Counted from the stretch's first letter, positions 38,212-48,421 are shown. The stretch: 64,000 nucleotides of DNA from Pseudolabrys sp963742345 (GCA_963742345.1 CAVULO010000008.1:186001-250000); one strand, 5' to 3'. A program made the numbers and translations. The notes: generated by a model from the sequence alone, not told the origin.

Positions 38212-39249
38212 ATGGCGGCACGCGCGTTCATCACCGGATTGGCAGGGTCGAGCGTATCCGCCGGCGAACGTGCGTTTCTCCGCGAGGCACGGCCTTGGGG
38301 GCTGATCATCTTCAAGAGGAACGTGAGCACCCCAACACAAGTGACGGAACTCATTCGGTCATTTCGCGACATAGTCGGCTGGAATGCGCCCGTGCTCGTG
38401 GATCAGGAGGGAGGTCGGGTCCAACGTCTCGGGCCTCCGAATTGGTCTGCCTATCCGCCCGGGAGACGCTATGGCGAGCTTTACGACCGAGAGCCGGCTT
38501 CAGGTATCGCGGCGGCGCGACTTGCGGGTCATTTGATCGCTGCCGACCTCAGGCCGCTTGGCATCGATGTCGATTGCCTGCCTCTCGCCGATGTGCCCTC
38601 GGCAAGCGCCGATCAGGTCATCGGCGATCGCGCCTATGGCAGCGAACCCAGCAAGGTTGCGGCAATCGCCAAGGCAATTGCGGAGGGCCTACAGGCCGGG
38701 GGCGTTCTTCCGGTGCTCAAGCATCTGCCGGGCCATGGCCGAGCCGCTGCCGACAGCCATCACAAGCTGCCGGTGGTCGATACCGACCGCGCTACCCTCG
38801 AGGCGACAGATTTCGCTGCATTCCGCCCATTGGCCGACTTGCCGCTCGGCATGACTGCACATGTTGTGTTTAGTGCCATCGACCCAGTCGCGCCCGCCAC
38901 CACTTCGGTCACAATGGTGAGGCAAGTGATTCGCGGCTTTATCGGATTCCAGGGCCTGCTGATGAGTGACGACGTCTCGATGAATGCTTTGTCCGGCACC
39001 ATCGCCGAGCGGAGCCGAGCCGCGCTGGCGGCTGGATGTGATGTCGTGCTTCACTGCAATGGCAATTTGAGCGAGATGACGGCCGTCGCCAGCGAAGCGC
39101 CGGAACTTTCAGGCGATGCCACGAAGCGCGCTGACGCGGCGCTCGCAGCGCGAACGGCACCCGAGGAATTCGACACGGAAGCTGCACGCAAGATATTCGC
39201 ACAGATGGTGACCGACGAGCGAACGCCCCAACGGAAGATCTGGTCATGA
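38212..39249 (+). CDS. nagZ: Beta-N-acetylhexosaminidase (GH3)
   Basis: A 345-residue cytoplasmic glycosidase that removes N-acetylglucosamine from anhydromuropeptides in cell-wall recycling. The GH3 His/Asp dyad region is KHLPGHGRAAADSHHKLP and the nucleophile Asp lies in LLMSDDVSMNAL. WGLIIFKRN and VDQEGGRVQRL are further family blocks. It starts 9 bases after the SPOR gene and overlaps scpA by 4 bases (ATGA). Confidence 0.93.
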   Translation: MAARAFITGLAGSSVSAGERAFLREARPWGLIIFKRNVSTPTQVTELIRSFRDIVGWNAPVLVDQEGGRVQRLGPPNWSAYPPGRRYGELYDREPASGIAAARLAGHLIAADLRPLGIDVDCLPLADVPSASADQVIGDRAYGSEPSKVAAIAKAIAEGLQAGGVLPVLKHLPGHGRAAADSHHKLPVVDTDRATLEATDFAAFRPLADLPLGMTAHVVFSAIDPVAPATTSVTMVRQVIRGFIGFQGLLMSDDVSMNALSGTIAERSRAALAAGCDVVLHCNGNLSEMTAVASEAPELSGDATKRADAALAARTAPEEFDTEAARKIFAQMVTDERTPQRKIWS

Positions 39250-40067
39250 GCAGCGAGGAGTTCGACACCACGCTCAGCGCTGAGCGAGGCACCACCGAGC
39301 CGGCAATGATCGTCGATGTGGAGGGTTTCGAAGGCCCCCTCGACCTGTTGCTGATGCTTGCTCGCCAGCAAAAAGTGGATTTGGCGAAGATCTCGATACT
39401 GGCGCTCGCCGACCAGTATTTGTCCTTCATCGAAGCGGCCCGGCAATTGCGGCTTGAGCTTGCCGCCGATTACCTGGTGATGGCGGCCTGGCTTGCTTAT
39501 TTGAAATCGCGGTTGCTGCTTCCCGACGTAGCGCCGGGTGACGGGCCGAGCGCAGAGGATATGGCGCTCGCGCTGGCCAATCGCCTGCGCCGGCTGGAGG
39601 CGATCCGAGATGTGGCAACCCGGATGATGGAGCGGCCGCAACTCAATCGCGACGTTTTCGCCCGCGGATTGCCCGAACCCATCGCCGAGATCAAGCAGCC
39701 GGAATGGTCGGCGACGCTCTACGATTTGCTATCAGCTTATGCCACGCAACGCTCGCGCAGCGCACTTTCGCGTGTACGGTTCAAGCAGCGCTCGGTCTGG
39801 TCGCTGGCGGAGGCTCGCGCCGCACTCGAGCGCTTGATCGGACAGTCAACGGACTGGTCGCGCATCGATCAGTTCCTGATCAGCTATGTGGTGGAGCCGG
39901 CGCTAGCGGCGACGGTGTTTGCCTCTTCATTCGCCTCCGCACTCGAACTGGTGCGCGAGGGGCTTGCCGAAATTCATCAGAAAGAGTCATTCGCGCCGAT
40001 CTACATGCGCAAGCGCGTCGGCGCGATTGGAAATGTAACGACGCATGACGCGCAAGAAAACGCATAA
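39246..40067 (+). CDS. scpA: Segregation and condensation protein A
   Basis: A 273-residue kleisin that links the two arms of SMC. The N-terminal VEGFEGPLDLLLMLARQQKVDLAKISI is the hallmark, followed by YLVMAAWLAYLKSRLLLP. The C-terminal winged-helix (ALEREGLAEIHQKESFAPIYM region) contacts the SMC head. Overlaps nagZ by 4 bases. The ending sits 13 bases before scpB. Confidence 0.93.
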   Translation: MSSEEFDTTLSAERGTTEPAMIVDVEGFEGPLDLLLMLARQQKVDLAKISILALADQYLSFIEAARQLRLELAADYLVMAAWLAYLKSRLLLPDVAPGDGPSAEDMALALANRLRRLEAIRDVATRMMERPQLNRDVFARGLPEPIAEIKQPEWSATLYDLLSAYATQRSRSALSRVRFKQRSVWSLAEARAALERLIGQSTDWSRIDQFLISYVVEPALAATVFASSFASALELVREGLAEIHQKESFAPIYMRKRVGAIGNVTTHDAQENA

Positions 40068-40080
40068 GGGGAAGGGGACC

Positions 40081-40803
40081 ATGCCCAGCGCGGCCAAGAA
40101 GCTCGTGGTGGTACAAAACAATGAGCCGGCGACAGAGACTGCGCCGGCACCGGTCGTGCGACCGGAGGGATTGCGGCTGCTCGAAGCCTTGTTGTTCGCG
40201 GCGGGCGAGCCCCTCGACGAGGCGACCCTGGCGCGCAGACTTCCAAACGGTGTGAATGTGAAGAATACGCTGGCGCAGCTCAAAGACGAGTACGCCACGC
40301 GCGGAGTCAATCTCGTGCGCGTCGGCAAAAAGTGGACATTCCGTACTGCCAACGATTTGTCGTGGCTGCTCACGAAACAGATCGTCGAAACCCGCAAGCT
40401 CTCGCGTGCGGCGGTCGAGACACTTGCGATCGTCGCGTATCACCAGCCGGTGACCCGCGCGGAGATCGAAGAAATTCGCGGTGTTGTGGCGGCAGCGGGC
40501 ACACTCGATGTGCTGCTCAAAACGGGCTGGATTCGCCCGCGCGGCCGCCGCAAAGCTCCGGGGCGTCCGATTACCTATGGCACAACAGAAACGTTCCTCT
40601 CCCACTTCGGGCTGGAGGAGGTCGGCGACCTGCCAGGCCTCGACGAGCTCAAAGGTGCCGGGCTGATAGAGGGCAATCTGCCTCCCGGTTTTGCCGTGCC
40701 GCTTCCGTCTGATGATTTAACATTGCGCGATGACGAAGACCCGCTTGAGCCGGGCGATCTCGATCTGGGCCTGGCACCGCCGTCCTCGCATTCCGAGAAG
40801 TGA
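40081..40803 (+). CDS. scpB: Segregation and condensation protein B
   Basis: A 240-residue double winged-helix partner of ScpA. LRLLEALLFAAGEPLDEATLARRLP opens domain 1, and KLSRAAVETLAIVAYHQPVTRAEIEEIRGV is the strongest family block. ATG 40081 was chosen for the AAGGGGAAGGGGA just before it; an in-frame ATG at 40045 would overlap scpA and adds a Lys-rich leader. The acidic C-terminal tail is variable in the family. Confidence 0.92.
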   Translation: MPSAAKKLVVVQNNEPATETAPAPVVRPEGLRLLEALLFAAGEPLDEATLARRLPNGVNVKNTLAQLKDEYATRGVNLVRVGKKWTFRTANDLSWLLTKQIVETRKLSRAAVETLAIVAYHQPVTRAEIEEIRGVVAAAGTLDVLLKTGWIRPRGRRKAPGRPITYGTTETFLSHFGLEEVGDLPGLDELKGAGLIEGNLPPGFAVPLPSDDLTLRDDEDPLEPGDLDLGLAPPSSHSEK

Positions 40804-40958
40804 CGGCGCCGGATTAAGGTAAATTCCGCGATTTCAAGGGACTGCGCGGCTCTTTGACCGGGTCTGAAGTCCTTGTTTTTGCCGCCTGCGGAGCCTAGTT
40901 TCTCTTTCAAATCATGGCGGGACGAGCCGAAAAGCCCGTCGCTGCGGAGGATTTGCCG

Positions 40959-41201
40959 ATGGGTTCCCTAAGTATATGGCATTGGATCATCGTCCTGCTG
41001 GTCGTGATGGTCCTGTTCGGAGGCCGTGGAAAAATTTCGTCGCTGATGGGCGACTTCGCCCAAGGCATCAAGGCCTTCAAGAAGGGCATGTCCGAAGACG
41101 AGAAGTCGGCGGACGCCAAGAACGAGCCGGTCAAGACGATCGAGGCTGACAATGCAGCCAAGACAGAAGCCGAGCGACGCGCCGAGGGCGTGCGCTCCTG
41201 A
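40959..41201 (+). CDS. tatA: Sec-independent protein translocase subunit TatA
   Basis: An 80-residue subunit. The N-terminal span SIWHWIIVLLVVMVLFGG is followed by the amphipathic helix GRGKISSLMGDFAQGIKAFKKGM and a charged tail. TatA multimers form the pore for folded twin-arginine proteins. CGGAGGA upstream supports ATG 40959 over the longer open frame. Confidence 0.93.
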   Translation: MGSLSIWHWIIVLLVVMVLFGGRGKISSLMGDFAQGIKAFKKGMSEDEKSADAKNEPVKTIEADNAAKTEAERRAEGVRS

Positions 41202-41281
41202 TCGCTGCGCCGGTGCGTAAGGGAGAGACGACCGGCACGGTTGTCGCAGCGGCGCCGCAGCGCTTCGGAGTTGACTAATCC

Positions 41282-41753
41282 ATGTTCGACATCGGTTGGG
41301 GCGAGCTCGTCGTCATCGGCATCGTCGCGCTGATCGCGATTGGGCCGAAAGAGCTGCCGACTGTGTTGCGCACACTCGGCCAGTACATGGGCAAAGTCCG
41401 GCGCATGGCCGTCGGAATTCCAGGGTCAATTTCAGGAAGCCATGCGCGAGGCCGAAATGGCCGACCTGAAAAAACAGGCAGAGGATCTCAAGAGCTCGGT
41501 CAGCGATATCGCCAATTTCGATCCGATGGCGAACACGCAGAAGGAAATTGAGCGCGCCTTCGAGATGCCTGAGGCGGCGAAAACGAACGAGCGATCCGCC
41601 GAGACCGCGCCCGCCGCGCCATCGGCCTTGCCCGAGCCGGCGCAGCAGCCTGAAGTGAATGTGCCGCTGCCGGAGCCGCCGTCGCCAGTCAGTGAAAAAG
41701 ATTTTGCAGCCGTCGAAGTGCCGCCGCCTAAACAGGCCGGAGGCGGCACATGA
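41282..41753 (+). CDS. tatB: Sec-independent protein translocase subunit TatB (one frame shift)
   Basis: About 156 residues after correction. The N-terminal MFDIGWGELVVIGIVALIA with Glu8 and the GPKELP turn identify TatB, which receives signal peptides with TatC. The frame breaks near 41414 (one extra base after GKVRRMA), resuming SEFQGQFQEAMREAEMADL. The C-terminal third is Pro/Ala-rich and variable. ATGA overlap with tatC. Confidence 0.92.
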
Positions 41754-42570
41754 GCCACGAGGATATCGAGGCCACCAAAGCGCCGTTGATGGATCACCTG
41801 ATCGAGCTGCGTTCGCGGCTGATCAAGGCGCTGATCGCATTCGGAGTGATGTTCGCGGTCTGCTTCGTGTTCGCCAAAGACATCTACAACGTTCTGGTGT
41901 GGCCGTTCGTGTGGGTGGCGGGGCCGGAAAATTCCAAGTTCATATACACTGCGCTGCTCGAATATTTCGTCACGCAACTGAAGCTCGCCATGTTTGGCGC
42001 CGCTTTTCTGTCGTTCCCGATCGTGGCCGCGCAGATTTACATGTTCGTCGCGCCCGGTCTCTATCGCAACGAGCGCAAAGCGTTTCTGCCGTATCTGATT
42101 GCGACGCCGATCTTCTTCGCGCTCGGCGCGGCAGTTGTCTATTTCCTGGTGCTGCCGATGCTGGTGCGCTTCTCGCTTGGCATGCAGCAGACGGGTTCGA
42201 CCACCGATGCATCGATCGCGCTGATGCCGAAGGTCGGCGAATATCTTTCGCTGATGATGGCGCTCGTGCTGGCCTTCGGCGTGGCGTTTCAGCTGCCGGT
42301 AATCCTGACGCTGCTCGGCCGTATCGGGCTTGATCACTGCCGATCAACTCAAGGCCAAAGCGGCGCTATTTCATCGTCGGTGCGTTTGTGCTCGCCGCCG
42401 TGCTCACGCCGCCCGATGTCATCAGCCAGATGTCGCTCGCGGTGCCGCTGCTCATTCTCTATGAGGGCTCGATCTGGTCGGTGCGCATGGTCGAGAAAAA
42501 GGCGAAGGCCGAGGCGACCGCCAAAGCGGCGGCTGACGCCGCCTCGGCGACCGCAAAGCCGGCGGAGTAA
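41750..42570 (+). CDS. tatC: Sec-independent protein translocase subunit TatC (two frame shifts)
   Basis: About 272 residues after correction, six membrane helices. MDHLIELRSRLIKALIAF is the conserved N-terminal motif (receptor for the twin-arginine signal), and FAPGLYRNERKAFLPY-like sequence follows helix 2. Frames change near 42331 (extra G after RIGL, resuming ITADQLKAK) and near 42359 (extra A, resuming RRYFIVGAFVLAAVLTPPDV). The ending is Ala/Lys-rich. It closes the tatABC operon. Confidence 0.93.
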
Positions 42571-42579
42571 CCTGCATCG

Positions 42580-42663
42580 CTCATCCCAGCGCAAGCGGGG
42601 ATCCAGCGCTTTAAAAAGCAAATTCCAGGGACTGGATGCCCGCTTTCGCGGGCATGAGCGGAG
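42580..42663. repeat. Inverted pair of REP-like units, family 1
   Basis: Two oppositely oriented units (CTCATCCCAGCGCAAGCGGG at 42580-42599 and CTGGATGCCCGCTTTCGCGG at about 42632) are separated by about 30 bases. The second contains the perfect stem GCCCGC-TTTC-GCGGGC. Between tatC and serS, like a BIME. Confidence 0.7.
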
Positions 42664-42711
42664 AAGCCTCGCTTTAACTTCCTGCCAATTCCGACTAAGA
42701 AGCCGCCCGCC

Positions 42712-43991
42712 ATGTACGACATCAAATGGATTCGCGAGCATCCTGACGCCTTCGACCGCGGCCTGAAACGGCGCGGGCTGGAGCCGCTGTCGAAAAAGCT
42801 GATGGCGCTCGACGAAAAGCGGCGCGCGGCGATCACCAAATTCGAGCAGACGCAGGCGCGGCGGAACGCGGCTTCCAAGGAAATCGGCGACGCCAAAAAG
42901 GCGAGGGACGAGGCCAAGGCCAGTAAGCTGATGGCCGAGGTGACTGAGCTGAAGACTGCGCTGCCTGCACTGGAGGAGGAGCAAAAGACGCTCGCCGTCG
43001 AACTCGACAAGGAGCTTGCACAAATTCCGAATATGCCGCTCGACGATGTGCCCGACGGCGCCGACGCGAGCGGAAATGTCGAGCATCACGTGTTCGGCAA
43101 GAAGCGCGACTATGCGTTCAAGCCCAAACAGCATTTCGAATTGGGCGAAGCACTCGGCCAGATGGATTTCGAACTGGCCGCCAAGATTATCCGGCGCGCG
43201 CTTTGTCGTTCTTGCAGAAAGGTTTGGCGCGGCTCGAACGCGCACTCGGGCAATTCATGCTCGATGTGCATACGGGCAAGGAGCACGGCTATACCGAAGT
43301 CAACCCGCCGATCTTGGTGCGCGACGATGTTATGTTTGGGACAGCACAACTGCCGAAGTTTGCTGACGATCAATTTCGAACGACGAATGACTTTTGGCTC
43401 ATCCCCACCGCCGAAGTGCCGCTCACCAATCTCGTGCGCGAATCCATCGTCGAGGAAAGCGCATTGCCGATGCGGCTGACCGCCTGCACGCCATGCTTCC
43501 GCGCGGAAGCGGGCGCCGCCGGCAAAGATACCCGCGGCATGATCCGCCAACATCAGTTCACGAAGGTCGAACTGGTCTCGATCACGACACCGGAGAAATC
43601 GAAAGAAGAGCACGAGCGCATGCTCGCCTGCGCCGAGGAAGTGCTCAAGAAGCTCGAGCTGCACTATCGCGTGGTTACGCTCTGCACCGGCGACATGGGC
43701 TTTGCCGCGCAGAAAACCTACGACATCGAAGTCTGGCTGCCGGGCCAGAACGCCTATCGCGAAATTTCGTCCTGCTCGGTCTGCGGCGAATTTCAGGCCC
43801 GCCGCATGAATGCGCGCTACCGCGCCAAGGACGGTGTGCGGCACGTGCACACGCTCAACGGCTCCGGTGTTGCCGTTGGCCGCGCGCTCATCGCCGTGAT
43901 GGAAACTTATCAGGAGGAGAATGGCTCGATCGCGGTGCCAGCGGCGCTCGCGCCTTATATGGGCGGAATAACGAAGATCGAGCGGGCGTAA
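42712..43991 (+). CDS. serS: Seryl-tRNA synthetase (two frame shifts)
   Basis: About 425 residues after correction, class II. The N-terminal MYDIKWIREHPDAFDRGLKR leads into the long tRNA-binding coiled coil (residues about 25-110). Motif 2 is CFRAEAGAAGKDTRGMIRQ. Motif 3 is VHTLNGSGVAVGRALIAVME. Frames change near 43193 (extra C before GARFVVL) and near 43208 (extra base before QKGLARLERALGQF). The stop overlaps the surE start by one base (TAATG). Confidence 0.94.
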
Positions 43992-44753
43992 TGCGTATTC
44001 TTATCACCAATGACGACGGCATTCATTCGCCGGGGCTCGCCGCCTGCGAGAAGATTGCTCGTACGCTTTCCGATGAAGTGTGGATCGTGGCGCCGGAAAC
44101 GGACCAGTCCGGTGTGTCGCATTCGCTGTCGTTAAACGATCCGTTGCGCATGCGCGAAGTCGGCGAGCGGCATTTCGCGGTCAAAGGTACGCCGACCGAC
44201 TGCGTCATCATGGGCGTGCGTCATCTGATGAAAGACAAACCCGATCTCGTTCTCTCCGGCGTCAACCGCGGCCGCAATTGTGCCGAAGACGTCACCTATT
44301 CGGGCACGGTCGCCGGTGCGATGGAAGGCGCGGTGCTCGGCATTCCGTCCTTTGCGCTTTCGCAGGCCTACGCCTTCACCACCAAGCATCAGCCTTACTG
44401 GGACACTGCGACCAAATTTGCGCCGGATCTCATCAGGCGCGTGCTCGATGCCGGAATGCCGCGCGATGTGCTGGTGAATATAAATTTTCCAGACTGCACG
44501 CCTGACGAAGTTGCCGGCGTTTCCATCGCCGTGCAGGGCAAGCGCGACCAGGAACTGTTACGCATCGACGCGCGCCACGATGGACGCGGCAATCCTTATT
44601 ATCTGGATTGCGTTCGGGCGCGGCGGAATTGTCGGCGCGGCGCCGGGAAGCGACCTCGCGGCGCTGACCGAGAAACGCATCGCGGTGACACCGCTGCGAC
44701 TCGATCTCACCGACGAGCCGTTTATGACTAAGTTGGCTGAGGTGTTCGGCTAG
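43991..44753 (+). CDS. surE: 5'/3'-nucleotidase SurE (one frame shift)
   Basis: About 253 residues after correction. The N-terminal MRILITNDDGIHSPGL contains the metal-binding Asp pair, and SGVNRGRNCAEDVTYSGTVA is the second site. A metal-dependent phosphatase acting on nucleoside monophosphates, linked to stationary-phase survival. The frame breaks near 44602 (extra C; resumes WIAFGRGGIVGAAPGSDLAAL). The stop shares bases with the stop of the response regulator on the other strand. Confidence 0.93.
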
Positions 44754-45115
44754 GCAGTGAACTCGGCGAGCGTGCGCTTGAGTTGCTCGGCCTGAAATGG
44801 TTTCTGGAGGGTAGGGCGGCCGCGATAGGGCTCTGGCAGACTGCGCTCGCCATAGCCGGTGACAAACACGAACGGCAGGCCACGTTTCGCCAGAATGTCG
44901 GCGACTGGATAAATTTCCTGGCCGTCGAGATTAACGTCCAGAATGGCAGCGTTGAATTCGCCGCTGGTGGCAATCTGGCTGGCTTCCGAAATCGTGCCGA
45001 CCGCCGCAAGCACTCCGTAGCCCAGCTCGTCCAACATGTCCTCAAGTAACATGCGGATCAAATACTCATCCTCGACCACGAGAACGCGTGGCGCAGCCGC
45101 CGATGAATCTGTCAT
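44750..45115 (-). CDS. Single-domain response regulator (receiver only)
   Basis: A 121-residue CheY-like receiver with no output domain. The phosphoacceptor is Asp60 (AAILDVNLDG), the acidic pocket is Glu15/Asp16/Glu17 (VVEDEYL), and Thr86 and Lys105 complete the switch. No kinase lies nearby, so it is an orphan. It may act through protein contact or as a phosphate sink. It lies antisense, inserted between surE and pcm of the housekeeping run. Confidence 0.9.
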   Translation of the reverse strand: MTDSSAAAPRVLVVEDEYLIRMLLEDMLDELGYGVLAAVGTISEASQIATSGEFNAAILDVNLDGQEIYPVADILAKRGLPFVFVTGYGERSLPEPYRGRPTLQKPFQAEQLKRTLAEFTA

Positions 45116-45213
45116 TGCTGTCTCCCGCCCTACAACTCAGGATTAGCCACAGAGTTCCAGCTTAGCTCAGCTTCTTGGAAACATGCTAATAATGCCGATG
45201 AAGGGGCCTAAAC

Positions 45214-45877
45214 GTGTCGAAAACGCCGCGCAATCACCAGCAGGACGACGATCACATGGAATTCCTGCTGACCTTGCGCCGGCGGGGCATTGCGGACCAG
45301 GCGGTGCTGCGTGCGATGGACGAAGTGCCGCGCGAGCAATTTGTCGAAGTGTCCTTTGCGGAGAGTGCCTATGCCGACCGGGCGTTGCCAATCGCCTGTG
45401 GCCAGACCATCAGTCAGCCCTATGTGGTGGCTTATATGACCGAGCAACTCGGCTTGCGCCCGCACCATCGCGTGCTGGAGGTCGGGACTGGGTCCGGTTA
45501 TCAGGCCGCGGTGCTATCGCGGCTTGCGCGCGAAGTGGTGAGCATCGAGCGCTATCGGACGCTTGCCGAACAGGCGCGGGAGCGTCTGAGGTCGCTCGGC
45601 TATGACAATGTCGATCGTTGTAGCCGGCGATGGCTTCGCGGGCGTACCGGGTAGGGCGCCTTATGATCGCATTATAGTCACCGCTGCCGCGGAGACCTTG
45701 CCACAAACGCTGCTCGATCAACTCGCCGAAGACGGCATCATGATTCTGCCGCTCGGCTCCCACGACGGGTCACAACATATTATCAAGCTTACCAAGTCCG
45801 TAACGGGAACCCGTCGCGAAAATCTTATTCCGGTGCGTTTCGTGCCGATGCTGCCGGGACAAGCGCAAGAATTATAG
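45214..45877 (+). CDS. pcm: Protein-L-isoaspartate O-methyltransferase (one frame shift)
   Basis: About 220 residues after correction. The true PIMT: GQTISQPYVVAYMTEQL is the isoaspartate-site loop and VLEVGTGSGYQAAVLSRL is SAM motif I. Repairs isoaspartyl residues in ageing proteins. The GTG start at 45214 fits the family. The frame breaks near 45610 (extra G after YDNV, resuming IVVAGDGFAGVPGRAPYDR). It belongs to the common surE-pcm-nlpD survival cluster. Confidence 0.93.
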
Positions 45878-45884
45878 CGTCGCG

Positions 45885-45927
45885 TATGGGCTTTTCCGAA
45901 AACGGGTACCCGCTTCGCGGGATCAGC
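45885..45927. repeat. Palindromic repeat, family 2 (degenerate copy)
   Basis: Contains CTTTTCCGAAAACGGGTACC followed by CGCTTCGCGGGATCAGC. It matches, in opposite orientation and with changes, the repeat at 50532-50580 (shared TTTTCCGAAAA/TTTTCGG core and GATC-bearing end). Confidence 0.5.
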
Positions 45928-46040
45928 TGACACTGTGGTATTCTTACCGGGTCAAAATGCGCTGGTATCCGCGCGTTAATTCTTAAAGCCTTGTTTACTC
46001 GCGGCTGGTTTATTTCAAACTCTACGTTTCCTGCGTACGA

Positions 46041-47313
46041 GTGAGTAACCAAATGCCGCGTTCCATGGTGGAGTCCCGACCGTGTGCTTGGCCGCGCGTT
46101 ATAGTTCTCGCGCTGATCGGTATCGTGGCCGCTGGTTGTTCGGACTCCGCACGCTTCAACTCCAGTTCCTACAACGCCGATCGTCCCGCGCCGCCGCAGA
46201 ACGTCAGTTCGATCCCGGCGCCTCCAGCGTCCACCCGCGTCGAAGCCCAGCCGCTGCCGGCGCTGAGCCAGCCCGCCACTGTTTCAGCTGCGCCTAGCAC
46301 CTACGGCACACAAAGCCCGAGCATCTATCGCACGCCCAAACAATATTCTGACGTCACTGGGTCAGCCGCCGCTGCTTCAGCGCCATCGGGTCATTGGGCG
46401 TGGAATGGCGGCTCGGCCGTGACCGTGGGTTACGGGGAAACGATCGACACGATCGCACGCAACCATCATGTACCCGCTTCGGCGCTCATGCAGACCAATG
46501 GCATCCGCGATGCGAGCCAGATCAGGCCGGGCCAACGTCTCGTCATTCCGCGCTATGTCTCGAACGCGCCCCAAACAGCGGCCGCGCATGCGCCGACACA
46601 GGTCGCCGCTGGCGGCAATGTTCATGTCGTTCAGTCCGGCGACACTCTCATGAATATCGCGCGTCGTAGCGGCGTGACGCTGACGGCGCTGGCACAGGCA
46701 AATCACATTCAGTCTTCTTCGAAGCTCAGTATTGGTGATCGTCTGACGATTCCCGCGGGCGCCCATCCGATAGTCGCGGCTGCGCATCCGGCGCCGACGC
46801 CTCAAGTCGCGCAGCCGCGCGCAGTGGCGACGGAGAAGGTTGCGAGCGCGCAGGTGCAAAATGCGCAGGTCGCCAAGGAAGAACCGCACACAACCGAAAC
46901 CGTAGTCAAGACGGCGGAACCGAGCGGGGCCATGCCGGCGTTTCGGTGGCCAGTTCGCGGCCGCGTCATCGCCGGGTTTCGGCAGCAAGCCGAACGGCAC
47001 GCAGAACGACGGAATTAATCTGGCGGTTCCGGAAGGTACCCCGATCAAAGCTGCCGATGACGGTGTGGTTGCTTACGCCGGCAACGAACTCAAGGGCTAC
47101 GGCAACCTTGTGCTGATCCGCCATTCGAATGGCTACGTGTCGGCCTATGCACACGCGAGTGAGTTGATGGTCAAGCGCGGTGACACGATCAAGCGCGGGC
47201 AGGTGATTGCGCACGCGGGACAAACCGGCAATGTGACGTCGCCGCAATTGCATTTCGAGATTCGAAAAGGCTCGACTCCGGTCGATCCAACCCAATACCT
47301 CGGCGGCGCCTAG
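46041..47313 (+). CDS. nlpD: NlpD/LppB-type LysM-M23 lipoprotein, amidase activator (one frame shift)
   Basis: About 423 residues after correction. A lipobox (VAAGC, Cys33) anchors it to the outer membrane. Two LysM domains follow (VTVGYGETIDTIARNHHVPA and VHVVQSGDTLMNIARRSGV), then a C-terminal M23/LytM domain. The usual zinc ligands are lost: the first motif reads NDGINLAVPEGTP (no HxxxD) and the second QLHFE lacks the first His, so it should activate amidases rather than cut peptidoglycan. The frame breaks near 46980 (TTT should be TT). GTG 46041 or ATG 46053 may be the start. Confidence 0.88.
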
Positions 47314-47319
47314 CGTGGC

Positions 47320-47397
47320 CGTTCGTTCCCGCGTAAGCGGGGACCCAGCGCAATATTTTTGTTCTGGATTCCCGCTCGCGCGGGAATGAGCGGTTGG
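47320..47397. repeat. Inverted pair of REP-like units, family 1
   Basis: Unit one (TCCCGC-GTAA-GCGGGGA, about 47327-47343) and unit two (TTCCCGCTCGCGCGGGAA, a 7-bp perfect stem, about 47369-47386) are in opposite orientation around an AT-rich centre. They lie between converging nlpD and the ATPase gene. Confidence 0.7.
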
Positions 47398-47399
47398 AG

Positions 47400-48330
47400 T
47401 CAATACTTCAACGCGACACCAAGCCGTCCGGCGAGATCCTGCACAAACTGCCAAGCGACGCGACCTGAGCGCGAGCCGCGTGTGGTCGACCATTCCAGCG
47501 CCTCGCGATGCAGCGCTTCGCCGCGCGCCGGAATTTTGAAGTGCGTCACATAGCCGTCAACCATCGCCAGATATTCGTCCTGACTACAGCGATGGAACCC
47601 TAGCCACAGCCCGAACCGGTCGGACAGCGATACCTTTTCCTCGACCGCCTCGCCCGGATTGATTGCCGTCGAGCGTTCGTTTTCCATCATGTCGCGCGAC
47701 ATCAGATGGCGGCGGTTCGAGGTGGCATAGAAAATAACATTGTCTGGCCGGCCTTCGATGCCGCCTTCAAGTACCGCTTTAAGCGACTTGTAGGTGGTGT
47801 CTTCGGCATCGAACGATAGATCGTCGCAGAACACGATAAAACGGTGCGGTGAGCCGCGAGTTAGCGTCATCAGGGCCGGCAGACTGTCGATATCCTCGCG
47901 GTGGATTTCGATCAGCTTAAGGGGCCGGCTCTTGCTATTGCGCGCGACAGCGGCATTGACACCGGCATGCGTAGCTTTCACCAACGAGGACTTGCCCATG
48001 CCACGGGCACCCCACAGGAGCGCATTGTTGGCTGGCAAGCCCTTGGCGAAGCGCTCTGTGTTCTCGACCAGTACGTCGCGGACGCGATCAATGCCCTTGA
48101 GCAGTGACATCTCGACACGATTCACGTGCGCGACGGGCGCTAGCCGTCCATCCGGGTGCCAAACGAAGGCATCGGCGATGCGGAGATCGGGCAGGGTCGC
48201 GCGCTGCGGGGCCAGCCGCTCGAGCGCGGTGGCGATGCGTTCGAGTACGTCGCTCTGGCCCGGTGGAGCGTGCGCCGGTTTTCGGTTTGGGCGTGGAGCG
48301 CCGCGACAATTTGGACTTTGATTTGGCCAT
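47400..48330 (-). CDS. DUF815-family AAA-type ATPase (one frame shift)
   Basis: About 309 residues after correction. Walker A is WGARGMGKSSLVKA, Walker B FIVFCDDLSFDAEDTTYKSL, and a sensor region NVIFYATSNRRHL follows. The family is conserved but poorly characterised. ATG 48330 gives MAKSKSKLSRRSTPKPK, a Lys-rich leader. One extra A near 48282 shifts the frame into the main body (PAHAPPGQSDVLERIATAL). It is antisense between nlpD and yajC, its usual position in related genomes. Confidence 0.82.
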
Positions 48331-48375
48331 TGGATGTGTCCGCAAATCGCGCTGCTCTTAGCGGGGCAGCGTTGC

Positions 48376-48421
48376 CCCCGCAAGCGGTCTTGCGGGGAAA
48401 TGGCCGAAAACGGCCGGTTTT
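48376..48421. promoter_or_regulatory. Tandem hairpins between the ATPase gene and yajC
   Basis: A 9-bp perfect stem (CCCCGCAAG 48376-48384 with CTTGCGGGG 48389-48397) is followed by a second stem (GGCCG-AAAA-CGGCC, 48402-48415) and GGTTTT. They lie about 100 bases before yajC in the divergent region. They could be a leader structure or a boundary element. Confidence 0.4.
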
